DNA from: Vescimonas coprocola
Lineage (GTDB): Bacteria > Bacillota > Clostridia > Oscillospirales > Oscillospiraceae
Assembly (NCBI RefSeq): GCF_018408575.1
Contig: NZ_AP023418.1
Location: 1,764,415 to 1,828,414 of the forward strand
Length of the DNA: 64,000 bases
Direction of reading: 5' to 3'
The notes under the pieces are model-generated. The model did no database searches. It was given only the letters and a program-made list of their open reading frames with translations, and was not told the DNA's origin. Positions 31,818-40,387 of the stretch are shown one piece after another; the first letter of the stretch is position 1; each line of letters begins with the position of its first letter. Made by a program: the position numbers and the translations under genes.

Positions 31818-33092
31818 GTGACCGTCGTTTTTCAGGATGCCCAGATATTCCGCCGAGGTGTTCTCACCCGTGGGGATGCTGTTTTTTCTTTTGAGATCCA
31901 ACACGGCACCAGTGTTTCTCCCGTTCATATTCCCGCCTCTTCTTTTGTGATATGTCCCGGTTTCGTTGATGTACACGTACATCTTCGTGAGCCGGGCTTT
32001 TCTTATAAGGAGACCATGTCCAGCGGCACCCAAGCCGCCGCTCACGGCGGATACACCACGGTGTGTGCCATGCCCAATCTGGACCCGGTGCCGGACAGCC
32101 TGCCCCATCTGGAGCAGCAGCTGGCCCTGATCCGCCGGGATGCCGCCATCCGGGTGCTGCCCTATGGCTCCATCACCCGTGGCCAGCTGGGGGAGGAGCT
32201 GTCGGACATGGCGGCCATGGCCCCCTATGTGGCGGCCTTCTCCGACGACGGGCGAGGTGTGCAGAGCGAGGCGCAGATGCGCCTTGCCATGGAGACCGCC
32301 AAGGGGCTTCATAAGCTCATCGTGGCCCACTGCGAGGACAATTCCCTCCTCCACGGGGGCTACATCCACGACGGGGCTTACGCCCGCACCCACGGCCACC
32401 GGGGCATCTGCTCCGAAAGCGAGTGGGGGCAGATCCGGCGGGATTTAGAGCTGGTGCGCCAGACCGGCTGCGGCTACCACGTCTGCCACATCTCCACCAA
32501 GGAGAGCGTGGCCCTGATCCGCCGGGCCAAGGCCGAGGGGCTGGACGTCACCTGTGAGACGGCCCCCCACTATCTGCTGATGGACGAAACCATGCTGCAG
32601 GAGGACGGCCGCTTCAAGATGAATCCCCCTCTCCGCAGTCCCGCCGACCGGGAGGCCCTGCTGGAGGGGCTGGCCGACGGCACCATCGACATGATCGCCA
32701 CCGATCACGCCCCCCACAGCACCGAGGAGAAGTCCCGTGGGCTGGAGAAGAGCGCCATGGGCATCGTGGGGCTGGAGACCGCCTTCCCCCTGCTGTATAC
32801 CTATCTGGTAAAGCCGGGCCTGCTCTCCTTCCCCCGTCTGATGGAGCTGCTCCACGATGCTCCCTGCCGCCGCTTCGGCCTCCCGCAGGGGGAGATGGAT
32901 GGCCCCCACGCCGATTTCACGGTCTTTGACCTGTCGGCCTCGTATCCCATCGACCCGGCGGACTTCCTCTCTCAGGGGAAGGCCACCCCCTTCACCGGCT
33001 GGCCGGTACAGGCCCGCTGCCTGCTGACGGTCTGCAACGGCCGCCTCGTCTGGCAGGACGGTGATCTCTTTTCCAAGGAGGACCACACATGA
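31818..33092 (+). CDS. pyrC: Dihydroorotase
   Basis: A 424-residue class I dihydroorotase. The metal site reads DVHVHLREPGFSYKE, the catalytic loop follows AAHGGYTTVCAMPN, and further ligands lie in VAHCEDNSL, VCHISTKE and ATDHAPHSTEEK. It closes carbamoyl-aspartate to dihydroorotate. I start it at the GTG 31818: GGAGGT (31805-31810) is 7 nt from it but only 1 nt from the ATG at 31812. It is the first gene of the pyr operon and overlaps pyrK by 4 nt. Confidence 0.95.
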   Translation: MTVVFQDAQIFRRGVLTRGDAVFSFEIQHGTSVSPVHIPASSFVICPGFVDVHVHLREPGFSYKETMSSGTQAAAHGGYTTVCAMPNLDPVPDSLPHLEQQLALIRRDAAIRVLPYGSITRGQLGEELSDMAAMAPYVAAFSDDGRGVQSEAQMRLAMETAKGLHKLIVAHCEDNSLLHGGYIHDGAYARTHGHRGICSESEWGQIRRDLELVRQTGCGYHVCHISTKESVALIRRAKAEGLDVTCETAPHYLLMDETMLQEDGRFKMNPPLRSPADREALLEGLADGTIDMIATDHAPHSTEEKSRGLEKSAMGIVGLETAFPLLYTYLVKPGLLSFPRLMELLHDAPCRRFGLPQGEMDGPHADFTVFDLSASYPIDPADFLSQGKATPFTGWPVQARCLLTVCNGRLVWQDGDLFSKEDHT

Positions 33093-33820
33093 AGCAGGTC
33101 ACATGGACCATTACGGAAAATACGCCCCTGACGCCGGACACCTACCGCCTACGTCTCACCGGCGACACGGAGGCCATCACGGCCCCCGGTCAGTTCGTAA
33201 ACCTGAGGCTCTCCGGCTTCTACCTGCGCCGCCCCATCTCCGTCTGCGACTGGGAGCCCGGTGCCGCCACCCTTATCTATAAGGTGCTGGGCCACGGCAC
33301 GGCGGCCATGACCCATCTCCCCGCCGGAACGGAGTTGGATGTGCTGACAGGGCTGGGCAACGGCTACGACACGTCTCTCGCCGGGGAGCGCCCCCTGCTG
33401 GTGGGCGGCGGCGTCGGCATCCCGCCCCTGTACGGACTGGCCCGCCGCCTGACGGCGGAGCATCGTCAGGTCACGGCGGTGCTGGGCTACAACCGGGCGT
33501 CAGATATTTTTCTGGTGGAGGAGCTCCATGCGCTGGGCGTCACCGTCCGCCTCCTCACCGCCGACGGCAGCGCCGGGATCTGCGGTCTTGTCACCGACGG
33601 TATGGAGGGCGTGAATTACACCCACCTCTATACCTGCGGGCCGGAGGCCATGCTCCACGCCGTGTGGCAGCGCTGCCGCACCGATGGGCAGTTCAGCTTT
33701 GAAGAGCGCATGGGCTGCGGCTTCGGGGCCTGCATGGGCTGCACCTGCCGCACCAAGTACGGCCACAAGCGCATCTGCAAGGACGGCCCCGTCCTGCGAA
33801 GGGAGGAGATCGTATGGTAA
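33089..33820 (+). CDS. pyrK: Dihydroorotate dehydrogenase electron-transfer subunit
   Basis: A 243-residue FNR-like flavoprotein: RRPISVCDWE is the FAD site and LVGGGVGIPPLYGLA the NAD-binding start. Near the C-terminus MGCGFGACMGCTC ... RICKDGP provides four cysteines for a 2Fe-2S cluster. It passes electrons from dihydroorotate-reduced PyrD to NAD+. Overlap with pyrC (ATGA) and with pyrD (7 nt) indicates coupled translation and a stoichiometric complex. Confidence 0.95.
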   Translation: MKQVTWTITENTPLTPDTYRLRLTGDTEAITAPGQFVNLRLSGFYLRRPISVCDWEPGAATLIYKVLGHGTAAMTHLPAGTELDVLTGLGNGYDTSLAGERPLLVGGGVGIPPLYGLARRLTAEHRQVTAVLGYNRASDIFLVEELHALGVTVRLLTADGSAGICGLVTDGMEGVNYTHLYTCGPEAMLHAVWQRCRTDGQFSFEERMGCGFGACMGCTCRTKYGHKRICKDGPVLRREEIVW

Positions 33821-34731
33821 ATACCGCCGTCACCCTCTGCGGCCTGCCGCTGGAGAATCCCGTCATCCCCGCCAGCGGCACCTTCGGCTATGGGTATGAA
33901 TTTGCACAGATCTACGACATCAACTGTCTGGGGACCTTCTCCTTCAAGGGGACGACGCTCGCCCCCCGGTACGGAAACCCCACCCCCCGCATCGCTGAGT
34001 ACGCCGGAGGGCTGCTGAACGCCGTAGGACTGCAAAATCCCGGCGTAGAGGCCGTCATCCGGGAGGAGCTGCCCCGTCTGCGGGAGGTCTTTCACAAGCC
34101 GGTGATGGCCAACGTCAGCGGCTTTTCCGTAGAGGAATACGCTCAGGTCTGCCGACAGCTGGACGGTGAGGATCAGGTGGGCTGGCTGGAGGTGAACATC
34201 TCCTGCCCCAACGTCCACGGCGGCGGAGCCGCCTTCGGAGCCGAGCCCCAGACGGCAGCTGCCGTCACACGGGCCGTCCGTGACGTGACGAAAAAGCCGG
34301 TCATCATGAAGCTCTCCCCGGCCGCGGCGGATATCGCTGCCGTGGCACGGGCCTGTCAGGAGGCCGGGGCCGACGGCGTCAGCCTCATCAACACCCTGCC
34401 GGGGATGCGGATCGACCTGAAACATCGCCGCCCCCTGCTGGCCAACGGTACCGGCGGAATGTCCGGCCCCGGCATCTTTCCGCTGGCGGTGCGGATGGTG
34501 TATCAGGTCTACGAGGCCGTGGACATTCCCATCGTGGGCATGGGCGGCGTCAGCACCGCCGAAGACGTGCTGGAACTGATGCTGGCCGGGGCCACCGCCG
34601 TGGGCGTGGGAGCCGCCAATCTGGTGGAACCCTGCGCCTGCCGGAAAATCATACAGGACCTGCCTGCCGCCATGGAGCGGTACGGCATTCAGCAGCTTAC
34701 GGATATCATAGGAGGAGCACATCATGGGTAA
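33814..34731 (+). CDS. pyrD: Dihydroorotate dehydrogenase, class 1B catalytic subunit
   Basis: A 305-residue FMN TIM barrel. VIPASGTFGYGYEF is the N-terminal FMN region, and NISCPNVHGGGAAFG supplies the catalytic Cys that marks class 1 enzymes. VKLSP-like IMKLSPAA and GGVSTAEDVLELMLAGATAVGVG form the C-terminal phosphate site. Presence of pyrK upstream makes it class 1B (NAD+-linked). It overlaps pyrF by 8 nt. Confidence 0.95.
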   Translation: MVNTAVTLCGLPLENPVIPASGTFGYGYEFAQIYDINCLGTFSFKGTTLAPRYGNPTPRIAEYAGGLLNAVGLQNPGVEAVIREELPRLREVFHKPVMANVSGFSVEEYAQVCRQLDGEDQVGWLEVNISCPNVHGGGAAFGAEPQTAAAVTRAVRDVTKKPVIMKLSPAAADIAAVARACQEAGADGVSLINTLPGMRIDLKHRRPLLANGTGGMSGPGIFPLAVRMVYQVYEAVDIPIVGMGGVSTAEDVLELMLAGATAVGVGAANLVEPCACRKIIQDLPAAMERYGIQQLTDIIGGAHHG

Positions 34732-35422
34732 AGACGTTATCATTGCACTGGACTTCGACAGCCGGGAGAAAACACTGGCTTTTCTGGACCGCTTCACAGA
34801 GGAGAAGCCCTTCGTCAAGGTGGGCATGGAGCTGTTTTACGCCGAGGGTCCCGCCATCGTCCGGGAGATCCGCCGCCGGGGCCACCGCATCTTTCTGGAT
34901 CTGAAGCTCCACGACATCCCCAACACGGTAAAAAAGGCCATGGCCGCCCTGTCGGCGCTGGACGTGGACATCATCAACCTCCACGCCGCCGGTACCGCCG
35001 CCATGATGACCGCCGCTCTGGAGGGCCTCACCCGCCCCGACGGCACCCGCCCTCTGCTCATCGCCGTCACCCAGTTGACCTCCACCGATCAGGAACGCAT
35101 GGAGCGGGAGCTTCTGATCCACGCCCCGCTGGAGGAGGTGGTGCTTAGCTATGCCTCCAACGCCGCTGCGGCAGGGCTGGACGGTGTGGTCTGTTCCCCG
35201 CTGGAGGCCGGAGCCATCCATCGGCGCTGCGGGGCCAGCTTTCTGACGGTGACCCCCGGTGTACGGTTCGCCGGAGGGGATGCCGGAGATCAGAAGCGGG
35301 TCACTACCCCCGCCAAGGCCCGTGAACTGGGCTCTGACTACATCGTGGTGGGCCGCCCCATCACGCAGGCGGAGAACCCCGTGGCTGCCTATCGCCGCTG
35401 CGTGAGGGAGTTTGTGGACTGA
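34724..35422 (+). CDS. pyrF: Orotidine 5'-phosphate decarboxylase
   Basis: A 232-residue decarboxylase: IIALDFDSREKTLAF at the N-terminus, the catalytic Asp-Lys-Asp tetrad in FLDLKLHDIPNTV, and VTPGVRFAGGDAGDQKRV with YIVVGRPITQAENP at the phosphate-binding end. It makes UMP from OMP. The stop TGA shares its last base with the next ATG. Confidence 0.96.
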   Translation: MGKDVIIALDFDSREKTLAFLDRFTEEKPFVKVGMELFYAEGPAIVREIRRRGHRIFLDLKLHDIPNTVKKAMAALSALDVDIINLHAAGTAAMMTAALEGLTRPDGTRPLLIAVTQLTSTDQERMERELLIHAPLEEVVLSYASNAAAAGLDGVVCSPLEAGAIHRRCGASFLTVTPGVRFAGGDAGDQKRVTTPAKARELGSDYIVVGRPITQAENPVAAYRRCVREFVD

Positions 35423-36069
35423 TGCGCTGGAACACGGTACTTTTCGACTTAGACGGCACGGTGACGGACCCCAAGGAGGGCATCACCTGCGCCGTGGCCT
35501 ACGCCCTGCGGCAGCAGGGCATCATCGCTGACCCAGATACCCTCACCCCTTTCATCGGCCCGCCCCTCCACGAGAGTTTCCCGGAGCTGTTCGGCCTGAC
35601 GGAGGAGCAGACGGATCGGGCCATCCGGGATTTCCGAGTGTACTTCTCCCGGCAGGGCTGGGCGGAGAACATCCCCTACCAGGGCATGGCAGAATTTCTG
35701 GAAAGCCTGCAAAAGGCCGGGCAGAAGCTGGTCATCGCCACCTCCAAGCCGGAGGAATTCGCCCTGCGCATCATGGAGCACTTCGGTCTGGCCGCTTACT
35801 TCCACCGCATCTGCGGCGCACAGAGGGAGGACCGGGCCAGCGCCCGGAAGGGCAGCGTGGTGGCCGATGCCCTGCGCCGCAGCGGCACGGACGGCCCCGC
35901 CGTCATGGTGGGCGACCGCCGCTTCGACGTCGCCGGCGCCCATGAAAACGGTCTGCCCGCCATCGGCGTTCTCTACGGCTACGGCGGCCGGGAGGAACTG
36001 GAAAACGCCGGAGTCGACTATCTGGCCGCCGATCTTCACGAGCTCAAGCAGCTTCTGCTGCAGGAATAG
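35422..36069 (+). CDS. HAD-family phosphatase embedded in the pyr operon
   Basis: A 215-residue HAD hydrolase of the phosphoglycolate-phosphatase type: motif I LFDLDGTVTDPKEG, motif II VIATSKP with the Thr/Ser, and motif III-IV near KGSVVADALRR ... MVGDRRFDVAGAHENG. The cap is the small helical C1 type. Substrate is not predictable. Its position between pyrF and pyrE, coupled by a 1-nt overlap, suggests that it handles a pyrimidine nucleotide or a damaged pyrimidine intermediate. That is inference. Confidence 0.88.
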   Translation: MRWNTVLFDLDGTVTDPKEGITCAVAYALRQQGIIADPDTLTPFIGPPLHESFPELFGLTEEQTDRAIRDFRVYFSRQGWAENIPYQGMAEFLESLQKAGQKLVIATSKPEEFALRIMEHFGLAAYFHRICGAQREDRASARKGSVVADALRRSGTDGPAVMVGDRRFDVAGAHENGLPAIGVLYGYGGREELENAGVDYLAADLHELKQLLLQE

Positions 36070-36078
36070 GAGGAACTT

Positions 36079-36726
36079 ATGGACAACATCCGCACCCACA
36101 TTGCCCGGCACCTGCTCTCCATCGGAGCGGTGTTTCTGCGACCCGACGAGCCTTTTGTCTGGGCCAGCGGCATCAAAAGCCCCATCTACTGCGACAACCG
36201 CCTGATCCTCACCGCTCCGGAGGCCCGGAATGAGGTGGAGCAGGCCATTGCCGACACCGTCCGCCGGGAGTACCCGGAGGCGCAGGTGCTTATGGGGACC
36301 GCCACCGCCGGTATCGCCCATGCCGCCATCGCCGCCCATCTGCTGGGCCTGCCCATGGGCTACGTCCGCTCCGGCAGCAAGGATCACGGCCGCAGGAACC
36401 AGATCGAGGGCAAGCTGACCCCCGGCGAGAGGGTGGTGGTCATCGAGGACCTGATCTCCACCGGCGGCAGCGTGCTGGACACTGTGGCCGCCCTGCGGGC
36501 CGCCGGAGCGGAGGTGCTGGGCGTCATCAGCATCTTCACCTACGGCATGGCCAAGGGCCGCCAGCGGCTGGCAGAGGCCGGTGTCAAGTGCGTCAGCCTC
36601 ACCGATCTGGACACCATCGCTCAGGTGGGCGTCCAGCAGGGATACATCACGCAGGGAGACGTGGCCCGGCTGCTGGCCTTCCGGGATGACCCCTCCGACG
36701 AAAACTGGATCAGAAAAGGAGAATGA
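36079..36726 (+). CDS. pyrE: Orotate phosphoribosyltransferase
   Basis: A 215-residue PRTase: [16 protein letters not shown] near the N-terminus, the flexible-loop [11 protein letters not shown], and the PRPP-binding signature [18 protein letters not shown]. It converts orotate plus PRPP to OMP. GGAGGAACTT precedes the ATG. The stop lies inside the ribosome-binding region of pyrB. Confidence 0.95.
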   Translation: MDNIRTHIARHLLSIGAVFLRPDEPFVWASGIKSPIYCDNRLILTAPEARNEVEQAIADTVRREYPEAQVLMGTATAGIAHAAIAAHLLGLPMGYVRSGSKDHGRRNQIEGKLTPGERVVVIEDLISTGGSVLDTVAALRAAGAEVLGVISIFTYGMAKGRQRLAEAGVKCVSLTDLDTIAQVGVQQGYITQGDVARLLAFRDDPSDENWIRKGE

Positions 36727-36731
36727 ACCGT

Positions 36732-37646
36732 ATGAACCATCTCATTGACATTTTGCAGCTGTCCCCGGAGGAGATCATGGAGCTGGTGAACACCGCCTGC
36801 GACATCATCGACCATCCTGCCGCCTATGCCCACAAGTGTGACGGCAAAATTCTGGCCACTCTGTTCTTTGAGCCCTCCACCCGCACCCGTCTCAGCTTCG
36901 AGAGCGCCATGCTGAGTCTGGGCGGGCAGGTGCTGGGCTTCTCCTCCGCCAGCAGCTCCTCCGCCGCCAAGGGCGAGAGCGTGTCCGACACCATCCGCAC
37001 CGTCAGCTGTTACAGCGATATCATCGCTATGCGCCACCCCAAGGAGGGCGCTCCGCTGGTGGCCTCCCGCCACTCGCTGGTACCCATCATCAACGCCGGA
37101 GACGGTGGACACAACCACCCCACCCAGACCTTGACGGATCTGCTGACCATCCACCGGGAGAAGGGCCGCTTCGACGATCTGACCATCGGCCTGTGCGGTG
37201 ACCTGAAATTCGGCCGCACCGTCCACTCTCTGGTGGCCGCCATGAGCCGCTATACCGGCATCCGCTTCGTGCTGATCTCCCCGGAGGAGCTGAAGCTGCC
37301 CCGCTACGTCAAGGAGCAGTACATCAAGAGCAGGAACATCCCCTACATCCAGTCCACCTCTCTGGATGAGGTGATGCCGGAGCTGGATATCCTCTACATG
37401 ACCCGTGTCCAGCGGGAGCGGTTTTTCAACGAGGAGGACTACCTGCGCCTGAAGGACAGCTACATCCTCACCCCGGAGAAGCTGAAAAACGCCAAGCCGG
37501 ACCTGCGGATCCTGCATCCCCTGCCCCGTGTCAATGAGATCTCTGTGGCGGTGGATGAGGACCCCCGTGCCTGCTACTTCAAGCAGGTGCAGTACGGCAA
37601 GTACATCCGCATGGCGCTGATCCTGAAGCTGCTGAACATCGCTTGA
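36732..37646 (+). CDS. pyrB: Aspartate carbamoyltransferase catalytic subunit
   Basis: A 304-residue ATCase: the carbamoyl-phosphate loop is [27 protein letters not shown] is the mobile 80s loop, and HPTQTLTDL and MTRVQRERF are further active-site segments. The start at 36732 is 10 nt after GGAG; an ATG at 36723 is only 1 nt from it. The regulatory subunit follows 16 nt downstream, so this is the allosteric dodecameric type of enzyme, less usual in Firmicutes than the unregulated trimer of Bacillus. Confidence 0.95.
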   Translation: MNHLIDILQLSPEEIMELVNTACDIIDHPAAYAHKCDGKILATLFFEPSTRTRLSFESAMLSLGGQVLGFSSASSSSAAKGESVSDTIRTVSCYSDIIAMRHPKEGAPLVASRHSLVPIINAGDGGHNHPTQTLTDLLTIHREKGRFDDLTIGLCGDLKFGRTVHSLVAAMSRYTGIRFVLISPEELKLPRYVKEQYIKSRNIPYIQSTSLDEVMPELDILYMTRVQRERFFNEEDYLRLKDSYILTPEKLKNAKPDLRILHPLPRVNEISVAVDEDPRACYFKQVQYGKYIRMALILKLLNIA

Positions 37647-37662
37647 AAGGGAGGGCATCATC

Positions 37663-38082
37663 ATGATTATTGATTCCATTCAGAACGGCATCGTCATCGA
37701 CCATATCTCCGCCGGAAAGGCCATGGAGCTGTATCGCATTCTGGGGCTGGACAAGCTGGACTGCACCGTGGCCATCCTGAAAAACGTCACCAGCGGCAAG
37801 CTGGGCCGCAAGGACATCATCAAGATCGACCGTGAGATGGAGCTGGACTGGGATCTCATCGGCTACGTGGACCCCAGCATCACCGTCAACAGTATCCGGG
37901 ACGGCCAGCTGGTGGAAAAGCGCACCCTGAAGCTGCCGGAGCGCATCCGGGGCGTGCTGCGCTGCAAGAATCCCCGGTGCATCACCTCCGTGGAGCAGGA
38001 GCTGCCCCAGGAGTTCGTGCTCACCGACCAGGAAAAGCGGGTCTACCGCTGCATCTACTGTGAGACGCAGGCGGAAAAATAA
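37663..38082 (+). CDS. pyrI: Aspartate carbamoyltransferase regulatory subunit
   Basis: A 139-residue PyrI. The N-terminal nucleotide-binding domain begins NGIVIDHISAGKAMELY, and the C-terminal zinc domain has the two Cys pairs CKNPRC and CIYC. It binds CTP/ATP and controls PyrB, providing feedback control in an operon with no visible PyrR attenuator. It is the last gene of the operon; a strong terminator follows. Confidence 0.95.
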   Translation: MIIDSIQNGIVIDHISAGKAMELYRILGLDKLDCTVAILKNVTSGKLGRKDIIKIDREMELDWDLIGYVDPSITVNSIRDGQLVEKRTLKLPERIRGVLRCKNPRCITSVEQELPQEFVLTDQEKRVYRCIYCETQAEK

Positions 38083-38092
38083 GGTTGCACAG

Positions 38093-38123
38093 AGGAGCGC
38101 CCCGATGGGGCGCTCTTTTTTTG
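38093..38123 (+). terminator. Terminator of the pyr operon
   Basis: GAGCGCCCC and GGGGCGCTC around a 3-nt loop, then TTTTTTT. Confidence 0.9.
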
Positions 38124-38179
38124 CGGCGGCCCGCCATGGGGGTCTCACTCCCCCTTTTATCGCCGTGTGCCTCCGGCAT

Positions 38180-38400
38180 ATCGTAATACAATTTTGTATA
38201 CATAATTTGAATCGAAAACACCGATAGCACGGCCTTATCTCCTGAAATCGCTATTTGCCACTGGTGGAGGCTGATGGTAGAATCTCTGTTGCAAAGTGCT
38301 TCGGCAGATCGCTGCCAGTGGGTGAACCATGCGATCAGGACGGTTATTCCGAAGCTTTGAAGATATCGTGCCGTCAAGGCACAACAGGAGGCAGGCAAAA
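38180..38400 (+). promoter_or_regulatory. Promoter/operator and structured leader of the dehydratase activase operon
   Basis: An inverted repeat ATACAA-TT-TTGTAT overlaps TTGTATACAT at about 38186-38203, resembling GntR-family operators and a possible -10. A leader of roughly 170 nt follows. It has a long-range stem CCACTGG/CCAGTGG (about 38261-38325) closing a branched region and a second stem GACGG/CCGTC near 38338-38377. AGGAGG at 38386-38391 serves the TTG start at 38401. I could not match it to a known riboswitch class. Confidence 0.45.
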
Positions 38401-39165
38401 TTGCTCACTATGGGAATCGATTCCGGCTCCGCCATGACCAAGGCGGTGCTGTTTGACGGACAGGAGATCGTGGACTTTCGGATGGAGCCCAGCGGCTCCA
38501 CCCCCGGCCGGGTCATCCATCGGCTCTATGAGGAACTGAGGACCCCCGACACCGCCTTTGTGGTGGCCACCGGCTATGGCCGGGCGCTGCTGCCGGAGGC
38601 GGACAAGTCCATCACGGAGATCACCTGCCACGGAGCCGGGGCCGCTTTTCTCTGCCCCGGCTGCGACACGGTCATCGACATCGGCGGGCAGGACAGCAAG
38701 GTGATCCTGCTGGATCCCGCCGGCGGACAGGTGAAGGACTTCCTGATGAATGACAAGTGCGCCGCTGGAACGGGCCGGTTTCTGGAAATGACTATGAGCC
38801 GGGTGGGCAGCGACATCGCCTCCATCGACACCTTTGTGGAGGGGGCGGAGCCGGTGACCATCAACAGTATGTGCGCCGTGTTTGCCGAGAGCGAGATCAT
38901 CGGTCTGCTGGCACAGGAGACGCCTCCCGGCAGCATCGCTCTGGGGTGCATCTACTCCATCTGCCGCCGCACCGCTATTTTTGCCCAGAAGCTGGCCCCG
39001 GAGCACCCCAAGGTGTTCTTCTCCGGCGGACTGGCTCAGTCGCAGGTGGTGCGGGAGGTGCTGGCCCGGTATCTGGGGGTAGAGAGCGTCACTGCCCATC
39101 CCCTGTGCCAGTATAACGGCGCCATCGGCGCTGCAGTGCTGGGCTGGAAGCGGATCAATCGGTAA
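38401..39165 (+). CDS. 2-Hydroxyacyl-CoA dehydratase-type activase (BcrA/BadF/HgdC family)
   Basis: A 254-residue ASKHA ATPase with MGIDSGSAMTKAVLFDG (phosphate 1), VIDIGGQDSKVI (phosphate 2) and FSGGLAQSQVV (adenosine). The cysteines in MNDKCAAGTGRFLE and NSMCAVFAESEI hold the 4Fe-4S cluster shared by a homodimer. It uses ATP to push one electron into a partner iron-sulfur enzyme. The TTG start at 38401 is preferred for its AGGAGG spacing; ATG 38410 is the alternative. The next gene, 57 nt on, is the partner. Confidence 0.9.
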   Translation: MLTMGIDSGSAMTKAVLFDGQEIVDFRMEPSGSTPGRVIHRLYEELRTPDTAFVVATGYGRALLPEADKSITEITCHGAGAAFLCPGCDTVIDIGGQDSKVILLDPAGGQVKDFLMNDKCAAGTGRFLEMTMSRVGSDIASIDTFVEGAEPVTINSMCAVFAESEIIGLLAQETPPGSIALGCIYSICRRTAIFAQKLAPEHPKVFFSGGLAQSQVVREVLARYLGVESVTAHPLCQYNGAIGAAVLGWKRINR

Positions 39166-39222
39166 ATGAACAGGACCGGCTCCAACCGGTCAGGATATAT
39201 GTGAAAAGAAAGGATCAAGCAT

Positions 39223-40374
39223 ATGGTTGAACTGAAAAAGGATCTGCCGGAAATTTTTGAAGAGTTTGCCGATCAGCGGAGAAACTCCTTTCTGGCCATC
39301 AAGAAGCTGAAGGAGCAGGGCGTGCCTGTGGTGGGTGCCTTCTGCACCTACCTCCCCAAGGAACTGCCCCGTGCCATGGGCGCCGCGGTGGTGGGCCTGT
39401 GCTCCGTGTCGGATGAGACCATCCCCGACGCCGAGAAGGATCTGCCCCGGAACCTGTGTCCCCTCATCAAGTCCAGCTACGGCTTCGCCAAGACGGACAA
39501 GTGTCCCTTCTTCTACTTCTCCGATCTGGTGGTGGGCGAGACCACCTGCGACGGCAAGAAGAAGATGTATGAGATGCTGGCGGATTTCAAGCCCGTCTAC
39601 GTCATCGAGCTGCCCAACCGGCAGTCCGAGGAGGGCATCGCCATGTACCGCCGGGAGATCATTCGGTTCAAGGAGGAGCTGGAGCGGCGCTTCGAGACCA
39701 CCATCACCGAGGAGGCCATCCGCCACGAGATCCACCTGAACAACGAGATCACCAAGTCCCTGCTGCGGCTGCAGTACCTCATGGCCAACGATCCCGCCCC
39801 CGTCAGCGGTCTGAACATCGTCAATACCGCCTACGGCAGCGGCTTCAACATGGACGTGGAGTCCCTGCCTGCCCGCATCAACGATCTGGCGGACCAGATC
39901 GAGGCGGAGTACGCCGCCGGCAAAAACGAGGGCAAGAAGCCCCGTATCCTGGTGACGGGCTCCCCCTCCGGCGGCGCAGCCCTGAAGGTCATCCGGGCCA
40001 TTGAGGACGCCGGCGCTGTGGTGGTGGCCTTTGAGAATTGCAGCGGCCTGAAATCCATGCTCCTCACCGACGAGGAGAATCCCGACGTCTACGACGCTCT
40101 GGCCCGGCGGTATCTGGGCATCGGCTGCTCCTGCATGTCCCCCAACCCCAACCGGTTGGCCATGCTGGATAAGCTCATTGACGAGTTCCATGTGGACGGC
40201 GTGGTGGATATCATCCTGCAGGCCTGCCACACCTACAACGTGGAGACGGCGCTGGTGGGCAAGCTGGTGAAGGAGAAGAAGGGCATCCCCTACACCGTGG
40301 TGGAGACTGACTACTCTCAGTCTGACGTAGGCCAGATCCAGACCCGCATGGCCGCCTTCGTAGAAATGCTATGA
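39223..40374 (+). CDS. Single-subunit HgdB-like protein, candidate double-cubane cluster reductase
   Basis: A 383-residue protein of the 2-hydroxyglutaryl-CoA dehydratase D-component family. Cysteines suited to cluster binding occur in VVGAFCTYLP, NLCPLIKSSYG, KTDKCPFFYFSDL, GETTCDGKKK and GCSCMSPNPNR. True dehydratases need two different subunits; here there is one subunit plus its activase. That is the arrangement of the YjiM/YjiL pair and of the double-cubane (8Fe-9S) proteins, which reduce small molecules such as acetylene in vitro. The physiological substrate is unknown. The next gene, an aminotransferase, starts 13 nt after its stop. Confidence 0.8.
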   Translation: MVELKKDLPEIFEEFADQRRNSFLAIKKLKEQGVPVVGAFCTYLPKELPRAMGAAVVGLCSVSDETIPDAEKDLPRNLCPLIKSSYGFAKTDKCPFFYFSDLVVGETTCDGKKKMYEMLADFKPVYVIELPNRQSEEGIAMYRREIIRFKEELERRFETTITEEAIRHEIHLNNEITKSLLRLQYLMANDPAPVSGLNIVNTAYGSGFNMDVESLPARINDLADQIEAEYAAGKNEGKKPRILVTGSPSGGAALKVIRAIEDAGAVVVAFENCSGLKSMLLTDEENPDVYDALARRYLGIGCSCMSPNPNRLAMLDKLIDEFHVDGVVDIILQACHTYNVETALVGKLVKEKKGIPYTVVETDYSQSDVGQIQTRMAAFVEML

Positions 40375-40387
40375 GGCGGAGCGGCAT

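Noticed and set aside
38255-38345. T-box or TPP riboswitch suggested by GGGTGAACC near 38322
   Set aside because: The match to the T-box GGTGGNACCGCG core is poor, with no specifier loop or terminator. The other TPP core elements are missing.
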